From: Cryptomeria japonica
Lineage: Eukaryota > Streptophyta > Pinopsida > Cupressales > Cupressaceae
Reading direction: 5' to 3'
Length of the DNA stretch: 64,000 bases
Assembly (NCBI RefSeq): GCF_030272615.1
Contig: NC_081407.1
Span: forward strand, 144,154,897-144,218,896
Shown here: positions 33,161 to 44,224 of the stretch, piece after piece
Layout: each line of letters starts with the position of its first letter
Numbering within the stretch: the stretch's first letter is position 1
The notes under the pieces: generated by a model
What the model was told of the DNA's origin: nothing
Seen by the model: the letters and a program-made list of their open reading frames with translations, nothing else
Database searches by the model: none
Made by a program: the position numbers and the translations under genes

Positions 33161-36100
33161 ATGGCTTCCACATCTCATACCAGTTCGAGTACATCAATTG
33201 AGTCAGAAAGTTTTATTCAGAGGAAGTCTAAATATAATGCTTTGTCACAAGTTCCGGCTGGAGTCATAGTTGAAGAAGGAATTTTTGATTATATTGATTG
33301 CAAAATAGAAGACCTAGGGTCTTTGGCCATTCACACTCAGTTAGGTCTATTTTGCGGCAAGGGCAAAAGGATCAAACCAGAATTTAGTATCTTAGAGAAG
33401 AAGAAATTCCATAACACAATATATTTTCTCGAAGATTTCACGGAGGATCACATCAGAATTATTTTGAGCAGAGCCCATGGTGACAAGATGTACATGGAGA
33501 GGACACATGACATTACGCCTCAGGCAATTCATGCAGTCGCCGGCTTTTATAACATAGGGGAAGTGTCAGCCCTGAGAAAAGTGAGCAAAACCGAAATAGC
33601 CAAGCTCGCCGGTTCAACCAGTGATTCACGGGATATGACAGTCAATCCTATCAAGGATGATCTAGTGAAATACACCTGCATGGTGATAGGATACAGAACA
33701 TTTTCAGCCAGCAGGATTAATTCTATATCTGTTGCAGTGGTAAATGCCACTTACCGGATGATAAAAAAGGATGCATCTTTCGACTTATGCACCGGCATGC
33801 AGAGGCAACTCCTGTTGAATCTTAAGGCAATCAAACAGGATAATTCACTGAGGTTTAAGTTTGGACAACTACTGGTAGGGTTGTTCTTTTATTTCCAAGG
33901 CTACTTTCCTGGTGTAGGAGATGTCCAGTGGTCCCCTGACCAACCGGTAACCAAGCAGATAAAGGAAAGCGTACAAGCCATTGGAACCGGCTACCCTGAA
34001 GTACTGAACAAATATTTTGATGAGTTCAGAAGAAAGATGAGTCAGAGGGTAAGAATCTCAGGTGACATAGTGAAGAAATACGAAGATGACATCTGTTTCA
34101 CTATTCAGGTGGACAAATGTTTAATGGAGGCTGTTGAGCCTAGAATGGAGGAAGTAGAACCAATGGGCTATGAAGTTATGTTTGACATGTTGGAAGGGTA
34201 TGCCTCAACCCTTATTGCCTCACCTCTTGATCCAAAGGCTAAGAGGACCAGAACCTACTTGGAGAGGATTGCACCGGTTGAAGAACCATCGGTGAAGAAA
34301 GGAAAAGAGTCAGCAGCTAAGAAGGCCAAGGCAATGCCTGCAGCATCGGCACTGGCTACCACTGCAGCTCCAAGAGTGACTAAGCGGTCACCGGCAAAGA
34401 AGAAACCGAAGGTAACACCGGCAAAAGTCTTCGAAAGAAAAAGGAAGATGAAGACAAATGAGCCTAACTCTGAAGAGACCAAGTCGGATAAAAAGCCAAA
34501 GAAGGCCAGGTAGACAAAGAAGATGAAGAAGAATGAACTGGCAACGTCTGCACCGGTAAATATTGATATCTCCTCATACAAACCTTTGACACATTGTCAA
34601 AGAACAATAAAAAATATTAGGAGAAAATTACTTCATGATTTAGTAGATTATTATGATGATTTTAATAGTGAGGAGAAAGATGAAGTACTACAGGAAATCA
34701 TTCTTTATTTGTGTAAAAATGACCGGTCACCATCAGAGATTAAATCTCAGACACCGGATTCATTATTTAATGCATTAGATAATAAATGGCGCATTGCCAT
34801 TGAAAAGGAACAGGAGATTAGGGAGAAAGTCTTTGCACAATACTTCCCCGAACTCTCAAATTCAGAATTATTTGATGCCTTGGATCAAAATAAAGGTCTC
34901 TTCTTCACAAGGAGAAGAAGACTCTGGTTGTTGGAGGGGAGAATTGATGATGTTGAAAAAGATACTCATCAGCATATGGCTCATGCTATCAGCTCTCACA
35001 AAGCACGAATGGCCAACCTCCAAGCGGAAAAGGAACCGATTATTTCCAAACCGGATGAGGTCTTTGATGAGGAAGGAAACCTGGTGGAAGAACCAATCGA
35101 CACTATCGATGTCGATGCCCTGGATGTAGAAGATGTCACTCAGGACATACCTTCTGAGGGAACTGAACAGGGGCAACAAGCCGATCAGGGTGGTGAACAA
35201 GCTGAGGACACATAGCAAGCGGCAAAGGAATAGGAAGAGAAGAAGAAGAGGGATGAAGATGAGAAAAGAAGAAAGAGGAAGAGAAGAGAAAAGAGGAAGA
35301 GGAGAAATGAAAAGATGAAGAAAAGAAGAAGCAAGAAGATGATAGGAAATAGAAAGAAGAAGAGGATAAGGAAGAAAAGATAAAGAAGGAAGAAGAAGAA
35401 AAGAAGAAGAAGGAAGAAGAAGAGAAGAAGAAGAAGGAAGCGAAAGAGAAGAAGAAGAAGAAGGAAGAGGAAGAACAAAAGAAGAAGGAAGAGGAAGCAC
35501 ATAAGAAGAAGGAAGAGGAAGCAAAGAAGAAGGCAGAAGCAGAGCAGAATCAGAAAGAAGAGGAAGACAAGAAAAAGATGGAAGAGGAAGAAAAGAAAAA
35601 GAGAGAAGAGAAAGAGAAAGAAGAGGAGAGGAAAAAGAAGGAAGAAGCAGACAAGACAATTGAAGCAATGAAAAGCACACAGATGGAGACTCCTAAGGCA
35701 ACCGAAAGCCAAGCCAAACCAGCTGTTGTCTCGAGTCCTATTGATCTCCAATCTGCAAGTGAGTCTGAGCTTATGCAAAGCATCAAGGTTGCCCAAGAGT
35801 GCCTTGAAGTCATTCGCAGGAAAAAGGAACAGGATATTATTCAGGCGGTTGTAGACACACTTATCGGTTTAATCCCCGGTACTAATCTTCCTGACACTGA
35901 ATCATCACTAGCACAGCTCAAACTTCTATGTACTGTAGTGGATGATCAAGTGCAGAGTCTGGAAGAAGCAGCAGAGGCCAATGTAAAGAAAGAGCACCAA
36001 AAGGCTCTTAATGTTGCTCTAGTGAAAAAGATGAATGAGCTTAGGACTGAACTGCTGAAAGATCAAAAGGACATAAGGAATGCCTTGGATGAGGGAAACT

Positions 36101-36549
36101 TGCTACTCAGCAAAATCTGTCAACCTCATCTGTTCTGTGATGATGTGCTAGCCAAGAAGCAAAAGCTTCAAATGGACTTACAGTCCTAATTGGGCACATT
36201 TAAGACACCTTATGATTCCTTTGCAGCATATGGGCAAACCGTTCACCGGTTCCAGATCCAGTCAGCCAAGATGGAGCAAGAGATCAGCACACAGTCTAGG
36301 GATTTGCAGGAGCTTCAACTGGTATTACTTCCATGACTACAAATTCTTCAGAAGTGTTATCTGAACCTGGATGCCCTGACAGTCACACAGGAACTGAGCA
36401 CAATGGATGCCATGGAGGAACAGGTATCCCAGATGCAAACAGAGAAGGAAGTGGCAACCTCCAAACTTGAGTCCTAGTCTCTATCCATAAAACAATTTTT
36501 GCAGGACTATAAATCGGTTTTTGACAAGTATTATTCATTATTGTCATAA
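33161..36549 (+). pseudogene. Accessory protein of element C (unknown, about 1,130 codons)
   Basis: The likely start is the Met of MASTSHTSSSTS at 33,161; a Met 21 bases upstream also lies in frame. Residues 1-350 look globular (HDITPQAIHAVAGFYNIGE; FFYFQGYFPGVGDVQW). Then a basic linker rich in Lys, Ala and Pro (RSPAKKKPK, ERKRKMK, DKKPKKAR) looks like nuclear-localisation signals. A TAG at 34,511 is followed in frame by a second folded region (34,523-35,000) and an acidic tail. After a TAG at 35,213 and one frameshift comes a tract of Lys/Glu only (35,230-35,660), then coiled coil. Stops at 36,187, 36,334 and 36,475 precede the last TAA at 36,547. No family recognised; no polymerase or nuclease motif seen. 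The region to 34,510 is a clean 450-codon ORF, too long to be chance. Confidence 0.75.
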
Positions 36550-36872
36550 ACTTTATCTATATATGGAAACAGGGTTTTTTAGCGGTACTTTGTCATTGTT
36601 GGCAAAGGGGGAGAAGTATATCTGGTTTTTGGTTTTAAAATTTTGATCTTCTGACACAGGGGGAGAAGTATCTGGTTTTGAAATTTTGATATATGTTGTG
36701 ATATATGCTATATGTTCTGATGATTATGCTCTGTATGCAAAATTGCTATACACTATGTTGATTACAGGATAGTGTATATGCTTAGGGGGAGCAATTTTGT
36801 TAATGGCAAGTTTTTGTTGTAAAACACTTAGATGTCAAAATTATTATTTTCCTAAGTGTTGCCATCAATGCC
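36550..36872 (+). other. 3' noncoding region of element C
   Basis: Contains the near-repeat GGGGGAGAAGTAT(ATC)TGGTTTT at about 36,608 and 36,660, and CTTAGGGGGAGCAA at 36,780. These purine runs resemble the true tract at 36,873 and suggest duplicated polypurine sequences. Confidence 0.55.
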
Positions 36873-36881
36873 AAAGGGGGA
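36873..36881 (+). promoter_or_regulatory. Polypurine tract of element C
   Basis: AAAGGGGGA three bases before the right LTR; primes plus-strand DNA synthesis. Confidence 0.8.
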
Positions 36882-36884
36882 TAT

Positions 36885-37995
36885 TGTTGGCATTTTTGTT
36901 GTTTATGTTGTGATTGTCATTGATGGACACACACTTGTATTGAGATCCCCTTTATGTGTATGAGCTTGTGCTCAACCGGTATTTGTTCCAACTGGTATGT
37001 TGTATTCTACTCTTTAAACTTGTGGTGATTATGCAGAATGTGTTTCCCGGTCTGAAGCGGCATGTCGACCCCAAGCGGTTCGTAGATCCCAAGTGGCATG
37101 AGGGAGCAAAGCGGCACAACACATTCATGAACCGGTAATACTCTATGATGAGTTACCAATCGGCATTTTGTGATGAGTTACCAATCCACCGATTGTTTGA
37201 CAATGTCGACACATTGATGGTCCTTTTTGTGTCGTGTTACTAAGTATGTCTAGATGCATTGAACCTAGGAAATTGTAATGTAATCATATTGGACTGACAT
37301 GAAATCAGATTCCTTTAAAAGGACATCATGTCTAGGGTTTTAAGTTGTTGCTGAAAGGGTTAATGTCAAGATAGGGTTTAAGGTGGAAATTGAGAACGAT
37401 CTTATCTGAGAAGATCAAGTTGTAACTGTGAGAGAGATAGAGAAGACTGAAGTAATGCTGGAATGCATTAACTGTGAGCAATACTGGATCTAACCAAGCA
37501 GTTTGTGCTATCCGATAGATCAAACACTTGTTGATTACTCACATCTTTGACAAGTCTGTAGCCCTTAACCGGGTAGGCCTCAAAGCCTTTGTAAAATCCT
37601 CTAACAAGGTGGTTCACACATCTGAATCTAAAATCCTCTAACAAGGTAGTCTTTAATCGGACTTATCTCCTAACAGAGATCGAGATTCCAAACAGGATCT
37701 GTTCTAGTGAAGAACATTGTAAGACCTTAACCAGTCTGGTTTCTATTCTGCAAATAGTGACTTGTGAGTTCCATCTCACCATGGTTTTTCCCAGTTGGGT
37801 TTCCACGTCAAATATCTTGTGTTATGGTTGTATTGGTTTTGTGGGTGAATGCTTTATTCGCATTTTGGTTTGCATGTGTGGTAACCGGTTTGACTGTTAG
37901 ACTGCTTTACCGGTTTATCTTTAGACTGTGTAAGTGTTTTAGTGCAGAGATTTTTGGCATACTAATTCACCCCCCCCCCCTCTTAGTATTCATCA
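36885..37995 (+). repeat. Right (3') LTR of element C
   Basis: TGTTGGCATTTTTG to TATTCATCA, 1,111 bp, followed by TTCTT. It differs from the left LTR by scattered point changes only, with no indels in total length. Confidence 0.95.
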
Positions 37996-38000
37996 TTCTT
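37996..38000. repeat. Target-site duplication of element C, right copy (TTCTT)
   Basis: Identical to 30,275-30,279. Removing C and one copy restores a continuous integrase reading direction in B. Confidence 0.92.
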
Positions 38001-39081
38001 GTCACGGATACCCTTTACAAATGAGGTTTGGACGGTACTCTCTTAAGATTTCTCGAGCAAGAAGAATTTGAGAAGGTCTTAAATGAAGTCCATAACAACA
38101 TTTGTGAAACTCATTCAAGTGGTCTTACCCTTTCGAAAAAACTCAATATGCTTGGGCTATTATTGGCCAACTATGGAATGAGATTCTTTTCAGATAGCTA
38201 AAACATGCAAACAATGTCAGATCCATGAAAATTTAATTCATGCACTAGCACAAGAACTTCATGCTTTAGCAACATCTTGGCCTTTCTGCCAATGGAGTCT
38301 TGATTTAGTAGGAAAGATAAATCTTTCTTCATCCAATGGTCACAAATTCATCCTTGTAGCTACAAAATATTTCACAAAATGGATTGAGGAAGTACCTCTC
38401 ATCAATATCATAGGAAAAAAAATTGTTGCATTTATCTTGAACTACATCATATGTCGCTATGGCATACCCATGACCATTATCACTGATAATGGGCGATCGT
38501 TCAAGAACCAAGATGTACAAGAGCTATGTGAGAAATTCAAGATCCAACACAGATTCTCCACACCCTACTATCCACAGGGAAATGGACAAGCCGAAGCATC
38601 AAACAAAACTATTCTGAAAATCCTCAAAAAGATAGTGAATGATGCTGGTAGAGATTGGCATATTCAATTGAACCTTTCTCTATGGGCCTACCGTACCGAT
38701 ATCTGCACACCAACAGGTGCCACACCTTTCTCTCTTGTCTATGGATCAGAAGCAATACTGCCAATAGAAGTAGATATAGCTTCTCTACGAGTATCATTAA
38801 AAGGTCTTATCTCGGATGAAGACTAATGAGTATTAGCAAAGAATATGTCTCAGTTACAATCACAAGGTCAAACCGAGAGCATTTCAAGTTAGAGAACTAG
38901 TACTAAAGGAAAATCCACGCAACCAGGTAGATCGAGAAAAGAAAGGGAAGTTTGAACCAAACTGGTTAGGTCTGTTTGTGGTCACATCAGTATTTGGGTC
39001 AGGAGCATATCAACTATCAACACATGACGAGGATTAGCTCAAAGAACCCATCAATAGCATGCATCTGAAGAAGTTTTATGT
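38001..39081 (+). pseudogene. Integrase of element B, right of element C
   Basis: The zinc-finger part is decayed (HNNICETHSSG, later CKQC). In the core, WSLDLVG carries the first Asp and IITDNGRSF the second; NGQAEASNK retains the Glu, in an open frame of 129 codons at 38,437-38,826. FSLVYGSEAILPIE follows. The C-terminal domain (KFEPNWLGPFVV, GAYQLS) is readable in broken frames to about 39,080. The D,D,E triad is complete here, unlike in element A, but stops upstream (for example near 38,200) make it non-functional. Confidence 0.88.
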
Positions 39082-40834
39082 TTGAAAAAGCGGAGAAATC
39101 AAAAACAGTGAAAAAGCAGAAAAATCCAAAAATAGTGAAAAGGCAAAAAATACAAAAATAGTGACAAAAAAAAAACATATATGAGAAAAAGTGCAATAAA
39201 AACAGATGGTGAAAACCTGGCAAACAGAGCTAGCTCTTCCATCTATTAGTTCATGCATCCTTCTGCTTGCATTCATCTTCCATCAGTGTTGTTCATATCC
39301 ATAATAAGTCTTTGTACATACGCAGACATCGCAGTTGATTTCTCGCCATGGTTTGGATCATTGGGTATATCATAATGACTTTGTTTCTAGGCTTGGGGCA
39401 AAATCCTGCACCTAGCAAGGGCCAAAATTTTTGATCATTTTGAGCTTAATCAAACAGGTAGAACAATAGTTAGGCAGCTTTTGTCAAACAAAAACTGAGA
39501 CACATCCAATGTTGAACATGAGATCAAATTGTCATCCATCAACCTATCACATGTCAGTCTGATCACGACACACACTTTTCAATGGATGATATCTTTTGCC
39601 TAATGATGTTCGCACTTTAATCAATGATTGTTCAACTTTTATCTTGATTTTCACTATCATGATTTCTGAGTGACTCCAGGATGTCTCTGACTAGAGGAAC
39701 AAGGAAGGAACATGATATTTTTCTTGTCTGTTATCTGTAAATTAATCATTAATATGTAAAAATTTGTCTCAAGACATGATCCTCAGAGCATCATCGAAGA
39801 CATTTCTGATTTGCATATAGAAATGGCTAATACTGCATGTTTTACGCAAGCAACACTTAGGTCATCTTGTTTCAATTATACCTCGATGCATGTGCTAATT
39901 ACTTGCAATATCAAAATCCAAGAAAGTAGTGCTCAGGTCACCATGGTTTAATTATACCATCGATGTTTGCACTCACTTCCCACATTTTAAAAATCTTGAT
40001 GATGATAAAACACAATAATCCAATGACTGGTTTGATCATAGCTTTGCATTTGCATTTAGCTTGCATTTCATTTTTGCATAGGATCCCACAAGCTCATCTT
40101 ATCCAAGGCCAAATCTATCACAGGAATCATCAATATATCATCATAAGTGTATACACAATCAAAACGATGACTCATCTCTCTCCAGATATTGTCAACCCAA
40201 TGCGACTCTTATGCTACTCCCTCAAATATGCAAACATCAGCATATTTGAATCTTCCTGCAACTTGATATCAACAAAATGTCAGTTCTTTATCCAATCAAC
40301 CTTATCAATTCTATCAATAGATCACATTTGATCTATTTTATCATCTTATACAGGAAGTATCTTTCCTCGAACCAGATGTTTTGATCAAGTCTTATATAGG
40401 ATGTATCTTTCCTTGAACCAAACGTTCTGATCAAGTCTTATACAGGATATATTCCTGAAACCAGATGCTTTGATCATCTTTGTCTTATACCAGAGGTGTC
40501 AATCCTGAAACTAGACTAGATCTCGATCTTCTCAGTTTAATCAATCATATCCAATCAATCAAGCTCTATCAATCATCACACCAAGAGCCACACCATCGTG
40601 ATCAAATAACTCACACTTTCATCAATCAACGTTGCGGAAATCAAATCAATTCTAATCGGGAAATCAATTTCGCAATGATCTAAACCCTCCAAAGGTCAAT
40701 TATCTCAATTGATCTCCCGAGGGGGCATCCTCGTACCGCAATTTATCAATCAATGTCTGGTGCATCCTATCGAACCAATATCATCATCAAAATGAGATTA
40801 TTCTTTGAATCAACGCGTCATCACATCTCACTTC
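39082..40834 (+). other. 3' noncoding region of element B
   Basis: 1.75 kb without a supported ORF. Adenine-rich AAAA(A)TCCAAAAATAGTGA repeats occur at 39,090-39,170. A diverged pair of roughly 78-bp units (AGGTCA...TTTAATTATACC.TCGATG) lies at about 39,858 and 39,935, and a 46-bp tandem array at 40,345-40,515. Long 3' noncoding regions with tandem repeats are known in Tat-type elements. Confidence 0.7.
40345..40515 (+). repeat. 46-bp tandem repeat in the 3' noncoding region of element B
   Basis: Units start with CTTATA at 40,345, 40,391, 40,437 and 40,483, exactly 46 bp apart. The consensus runs CTTATACAGGA.GTATCTTTCC, then GAACCAGATGTTTTGATCAAGT. The last unit is diverged and partial. Confidence 0.9.
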
Positions 40835-40848
40835 AAAGAGGGGCAAAA
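40835..40848 (+). promoter_or_regulatory. Polypurine tract of element B
   Basis: AAAGAGGGGCAAAA directly before the right LTR start TGTATACACC; it primes plus-strand synthesis. Confidence 0.8.
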
Positions 40849-41990
40849 TGTATACACCTAAAAATGGTCTGAAGATAATTAATTAAATAAGAAATTATTT
40901 AATTAATCCCCCTTTCTAATTTAATTGAATTTATTAGCAATTTGATTAAATCCCTTTCATCTACTTATAAATAAATCTAAGGATTTATTTAATAGGTTCA
41001 TTTCAATAGTCCCCTTTGATTAATTAATCGAAATTAATTAATCCTCCCCCCATTTAACTCATTCCTTCTAATCCCCTAATTAATTAAAACAAATCAATTT
41101 AGGAGTTGTTGAAAGTTAATTAGCCTTTTCCTATTATTTGAATTTTTAAATTCAAATTACCCACATGCCACCTGACCTAACCACCACCTAACCTAACCCA
41201 TTCCACCTAACCTTGGGTTTAACTAACCCTATCCTATCTTGCATATCCTAACCTCCTATGGTGTGATATTCTCCCCTTGAGACACATGGCACTTAGGCCA
41301 CATGTCTCCTCCCTTGGACACTTGCCCTCTTATGAGCAAGGCTCCTTGACACATGTCACCACAGAGATGACAAGTTTCCCTCCCTCCAGCCTCTTCTCCA
41401 ACCTCCTCCAATTTCACCCTTGATATCTTCATACTCAATCTTGATCATTGATTCTTGTCACCTCACCCTTGGCCTTGGAAATCCTATAAATATCCCCCAT
41501 TTTGGAGCACAAAGGATCCCATCTCATATCATTTTAGGCATTGTTACTATAGGCATATCCCTTCTAGCATATCATTTAAGCATTGTTATTATAGGCAATT
41601 GCATCTTAGATCTAGTTTAATTTGATCATTTTCTAGCATAATTGTTGAATCATGTAGCTTAATCATTCTCTTTTCTAGCTTAATTGCATCATCATCATAG
41701 CTTAATCATGCATATCATTAGCTTAATTAGACTCTTGGATCAATCTATCATAATCAATCTCATCTAGCTTGCATATCATATCATTTCAAATCCTCCATCT
41801 AGGTATAGTCAAGTAACTGGGATTGCTTATCCAGATCTGAGAGCAAATCCATACTCGCATCTCTTAGGAGGCGATAGGTCGCGTTGTCATGGCTTATCTT
41901 TCGTTTGATTTCAATTTGCTAACCATGCTTGTAATGATCTATTGAGTGTTTGTGTTGCAGCTGCAGGTACCCTACTTCACACACACAACA
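40849..41990 (+). repeat. Right (3') LTR of element B
   Basis: TGTATACACCTAAAAATGG to CACACACAACA; TATA at 41,485-41,492. It matches the left LTR with small indels (a 14-base AATCGAAATTAATT segment near 41,028 is absent on the left). Confidence 0.95.
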
Positions 41991-41995
41991 GTGAT
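41991..41995. repeat. Target-site duplication of element B, right copy (GTGAT)
   Basis: Identical to 20,935-20,939. Confidence 0.9.
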
Positions 41996-42119
41996 AAAAT
42001 TAATTAAATTTGATTTAATTAATTTTAAGAAGAAAGGCACTAACACAATTAAATTAATTAATTATGTGGAGAGGCTTAAATTAATTAAATATTAATTTAA
42101 TTAATTTTAGGTGTCTACA
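41996..42119 (-). mobile_element. Solo LTR D, outer part (start of the LTR on the minus strand)
   Basis: The minus strand begins TGTAGACACCTAAAATTAATT at 42,119. The rest of D lies at 20,096-20,939. The start matches the LTR starts at 59,451 (TGTAGACACCTAAAATTG) and, more loosely, 50,332. Confidence 0.65.
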
Positions 42120-42124
42120 CTACA
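42120..42124. repeat. Probable target-site duplication of solo LTR D, right copy (CTACA)
   Basis: Matches 20,091-20,095. Confidence 0.55.
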
Positions 42125-43866
42125 AACTAGAAAAACCCTATAAAGTTCACCATCTATAACTATCAATTTTATAAATCAATGAACCCAAAAATATTATCAA
42201 ATAAGATATGATTGTCCATATAGTATCTACACCATTTTACAAACAAAAATTGGTAATTGAATGCTATAATTACCAAGTATATAGTCACAAATACAAAATA
42301 TGTAGACAAACAATCCTTTATAGACTCAACTTCCAAAACTATGTTAGGTTTTCTATATTGCAACACCTATGTGTGAACCATTTCTTGCATATCCCATGTT
42401 TGCTAATCTACTCTTTTGTGTAGAGATATATATCAACGTGCATGCATATTTCTATCTACACAAACTCCTAATTATGTACTATGAAAGTAAGTCTAAACAA
42501 AGGGAAACAAGCCAACCTTCAATTTTTTTGAATCGCTCTCACCATCTAATAAATGTGTACATGTGCATGCATACTATATACTCTTGCACCCACATCCCTA
42601 TCCTCTAATATGCACATAATTTTAAAATCAACTGCCATAATGTGTCTAAGAAGATAATCTTTTCATAATATACTCTTAGGTGCTTGCCTAAATAAAAATA
42701 ATATTACAAATAATATACTTGTTGAAATGTGATGTGAGCAAGTGAGTGATCAAGTTGCTTAGAATACATCCACAAATATGTGAAAATTCTACCCATAATC
42801 AAATTTACACATATTCGTACTTAATTATGAAAACTCAACAAATGTTATTACACATCCACAATGTCATGAACACACACAAACAAACATAAAAAAAAAACTC
42901 GCAAATGTTGCATAAAAATGCTCACACCTATACTTATTTTGGAGTACTAAGACCATACATTTACAAAATATATATTAAAAAATAAGAGAAATCATTCAAA
43001 GTTCCAAATCTTTTAGTCCCTAATAGGCATTAGTGGGGTAAATAATCGATAGATTAAATTTTCTAATATTCTCAACAATCTTATATTATTTATTCACAAC
43101 CCATTATACTTTGAGTTTTTGGTCAAGAATTGATATTTTGCCTAAATTTGACTATTAAACTTTTCATAAACACTAGATATACAATAAAATCATTCATATA
43201 ACATAATTGATATACTGTCTATTTTCCATCTCTATTCCACCTTATAAAATATTTTAAATATTATTATCTATTTAATCTTAATCAATACTTCAATTCTTTA
43301 TACCTTTAAAATTACTTATTTTATTATAATTTTTATTTTATAAAACAATTTGAGATGCATGACAAAACTTATACTAAAGAAATAGTAGAGATGAGCTCTA
43401 GTATCTCATATGCTTTTATCATAAAATCCATGCTATAATTATCCATAAGGATTCTATAAATATTTAAATAAAGTGCATTATATTATTAGTGAAACTCTTT
43501 GTATTATATTAATTATAGCCATGAAGCCTCCAATAAAGATGGGCGTTGATATATTAAAATGAGGGGCCCACACCACAAAGTGGCTACTAAAGGCTACCCT
43601 ATTTTGAATTATAATATTCTGTAGATTCTATTTTATAACTCCTTTTGTAGAAAGAGTTTGCGTCATAAACACAATTACCTAGATTCTATTTTTAACTAAA
43701 TAAATAACGATTACGTCCAATACACATTATCTTACTCGCCGCATTGTTGGAGAGTGTCCTCATTTGACCTCTTTATTATTATATCATTTTATCTTTAAAA
43801 CGTGTGAATTTGTTTCATTGGCCCATTTTATTTAAAACTTATACTTCTTAATATTTCTCTAATATT
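42125..43866. other. Gene-free AT-rich stretch
   Basis: Small unrelated ORFs only; no recognised repeat or motif. Confidence 0.5.
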
Positions 43867-44040
43867 GGAGTTGGGTGTGCAAGGAGTAAACAGCCATGTA
43901 CGGGAGGATCTGTTGAATTCACCTAGGGGTCAAACTTGTCCCAAACGTGCCTTTGAGGGTTTGAACCTTGGTGGATGGTCTCTATATCCCGTACCATCAT
44001 CCTCGCTAGTCGTACTCAACCAATTGAGCTACAACCCTTT
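43867..44040 (-). repeat. tRNA-derived SINE-like sequence, copy 1
   Basis: On the minus strand the head reads GGGTTGTAGCTCAATTGGTTGAG (A box TAGCTCAATTGGTTGAG at 44,015-44,031). About 50-90 bases on come B-box-like words: GGTTCAAACCC (43,957-43,967) and a decayed GTTTGACCCC. The spacing is longer than in a tRNA, so it is not a tRNA gene. A second copy lies at 52,805-52,985. The left end is not defined. Confidence 0.55.
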
Positions 44041-44224
44041 GGCACTTTTGCTCAATATTTTGTACTTTGTTTCATCTTTTTATTAGAATCTAGGGACTAA
44101 CACTATTAATAAATACTTTGTTATCTTGTAATATGATTAAGCCACGAGGGTGTTGCACCTTGATCAACCCCTTGAAGTTCAACAATATTAAAAACACCAA
44201 GTAAATGCCTAAGATGCATATTCT

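Larger units (their letters stand above)
30280..37995 (+). mobile_element. Element C: pol-less LTR retrotransposon with an unknown large ORF
   Basis: 7,716-bp insertion in element B. Two LTRs of exactly 1,111 bp (30,280-31,390 and 36,885-37,995) differ by only scattered substitutions, so this is the youngest full-length insertion in the window. Ends are TGTTGGC...CATCA with a C-rich stretch just before the end, as in copia-type LTRs. The primer site is tRNA-iMet and the polypurine tract is AAAGGGGGA. The interior has a gag-like ORF with four zinc knuckles (31,563-32,717) and a long frame (33,161-36,549) for an unrecognised protein. I see no protease, integrase, reverse transcriptase or RNase H in any frame, so it must have moved with enzymes from another element. 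Confidence 0.93.
20940..41990 (+). mobile_element. Element B: full-length Tat-like Ty3/gypsy retrotransposon (contains element C)
   Basis: LTRs of 1,126 and 1,142 bp flank an internal region that, without C, is about 11 kb. The order is tRNA-Lys-type primer site, long leader, gag, protease, reverse transcriptase, degenerate RNase H, second RNase H, integrase, a 1.75-kb 3' noncoding region with a 46-bp tandem repeat, polypurine tract, LTR. A second RNase H after the RT-linked one and a long 3' noncoding region with tandem repeats are features of the Tat lineage (Ogre, Retand and relatives). It is flanked by GTGAT. Frames are broken in gag, protease and integrase, while the reverse transcriptase ORF is intact. 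The first base pair after TG in the left LTR is changed (TGAA against TGTA). Confidence 0.93.

Noticed and set aside
34868-35813. Long minus-strand frames rich in Leu, Phe and Ser that look like membrane proteins
   Set aside because: They are the antisense shadow of the Lys/Glu coding purine tract in element C.
40345-40515. CRISPR array
   Set aside because: Contiguous 46-bp tandem units without unique spacers, inside a plant retrotransposon.
43957-44031. tRNA gene
   Set aside because: A and B boxes are present but too far apart, and no cloverleaf with acceptor pairing can be drawn; better explained as SINE-like.
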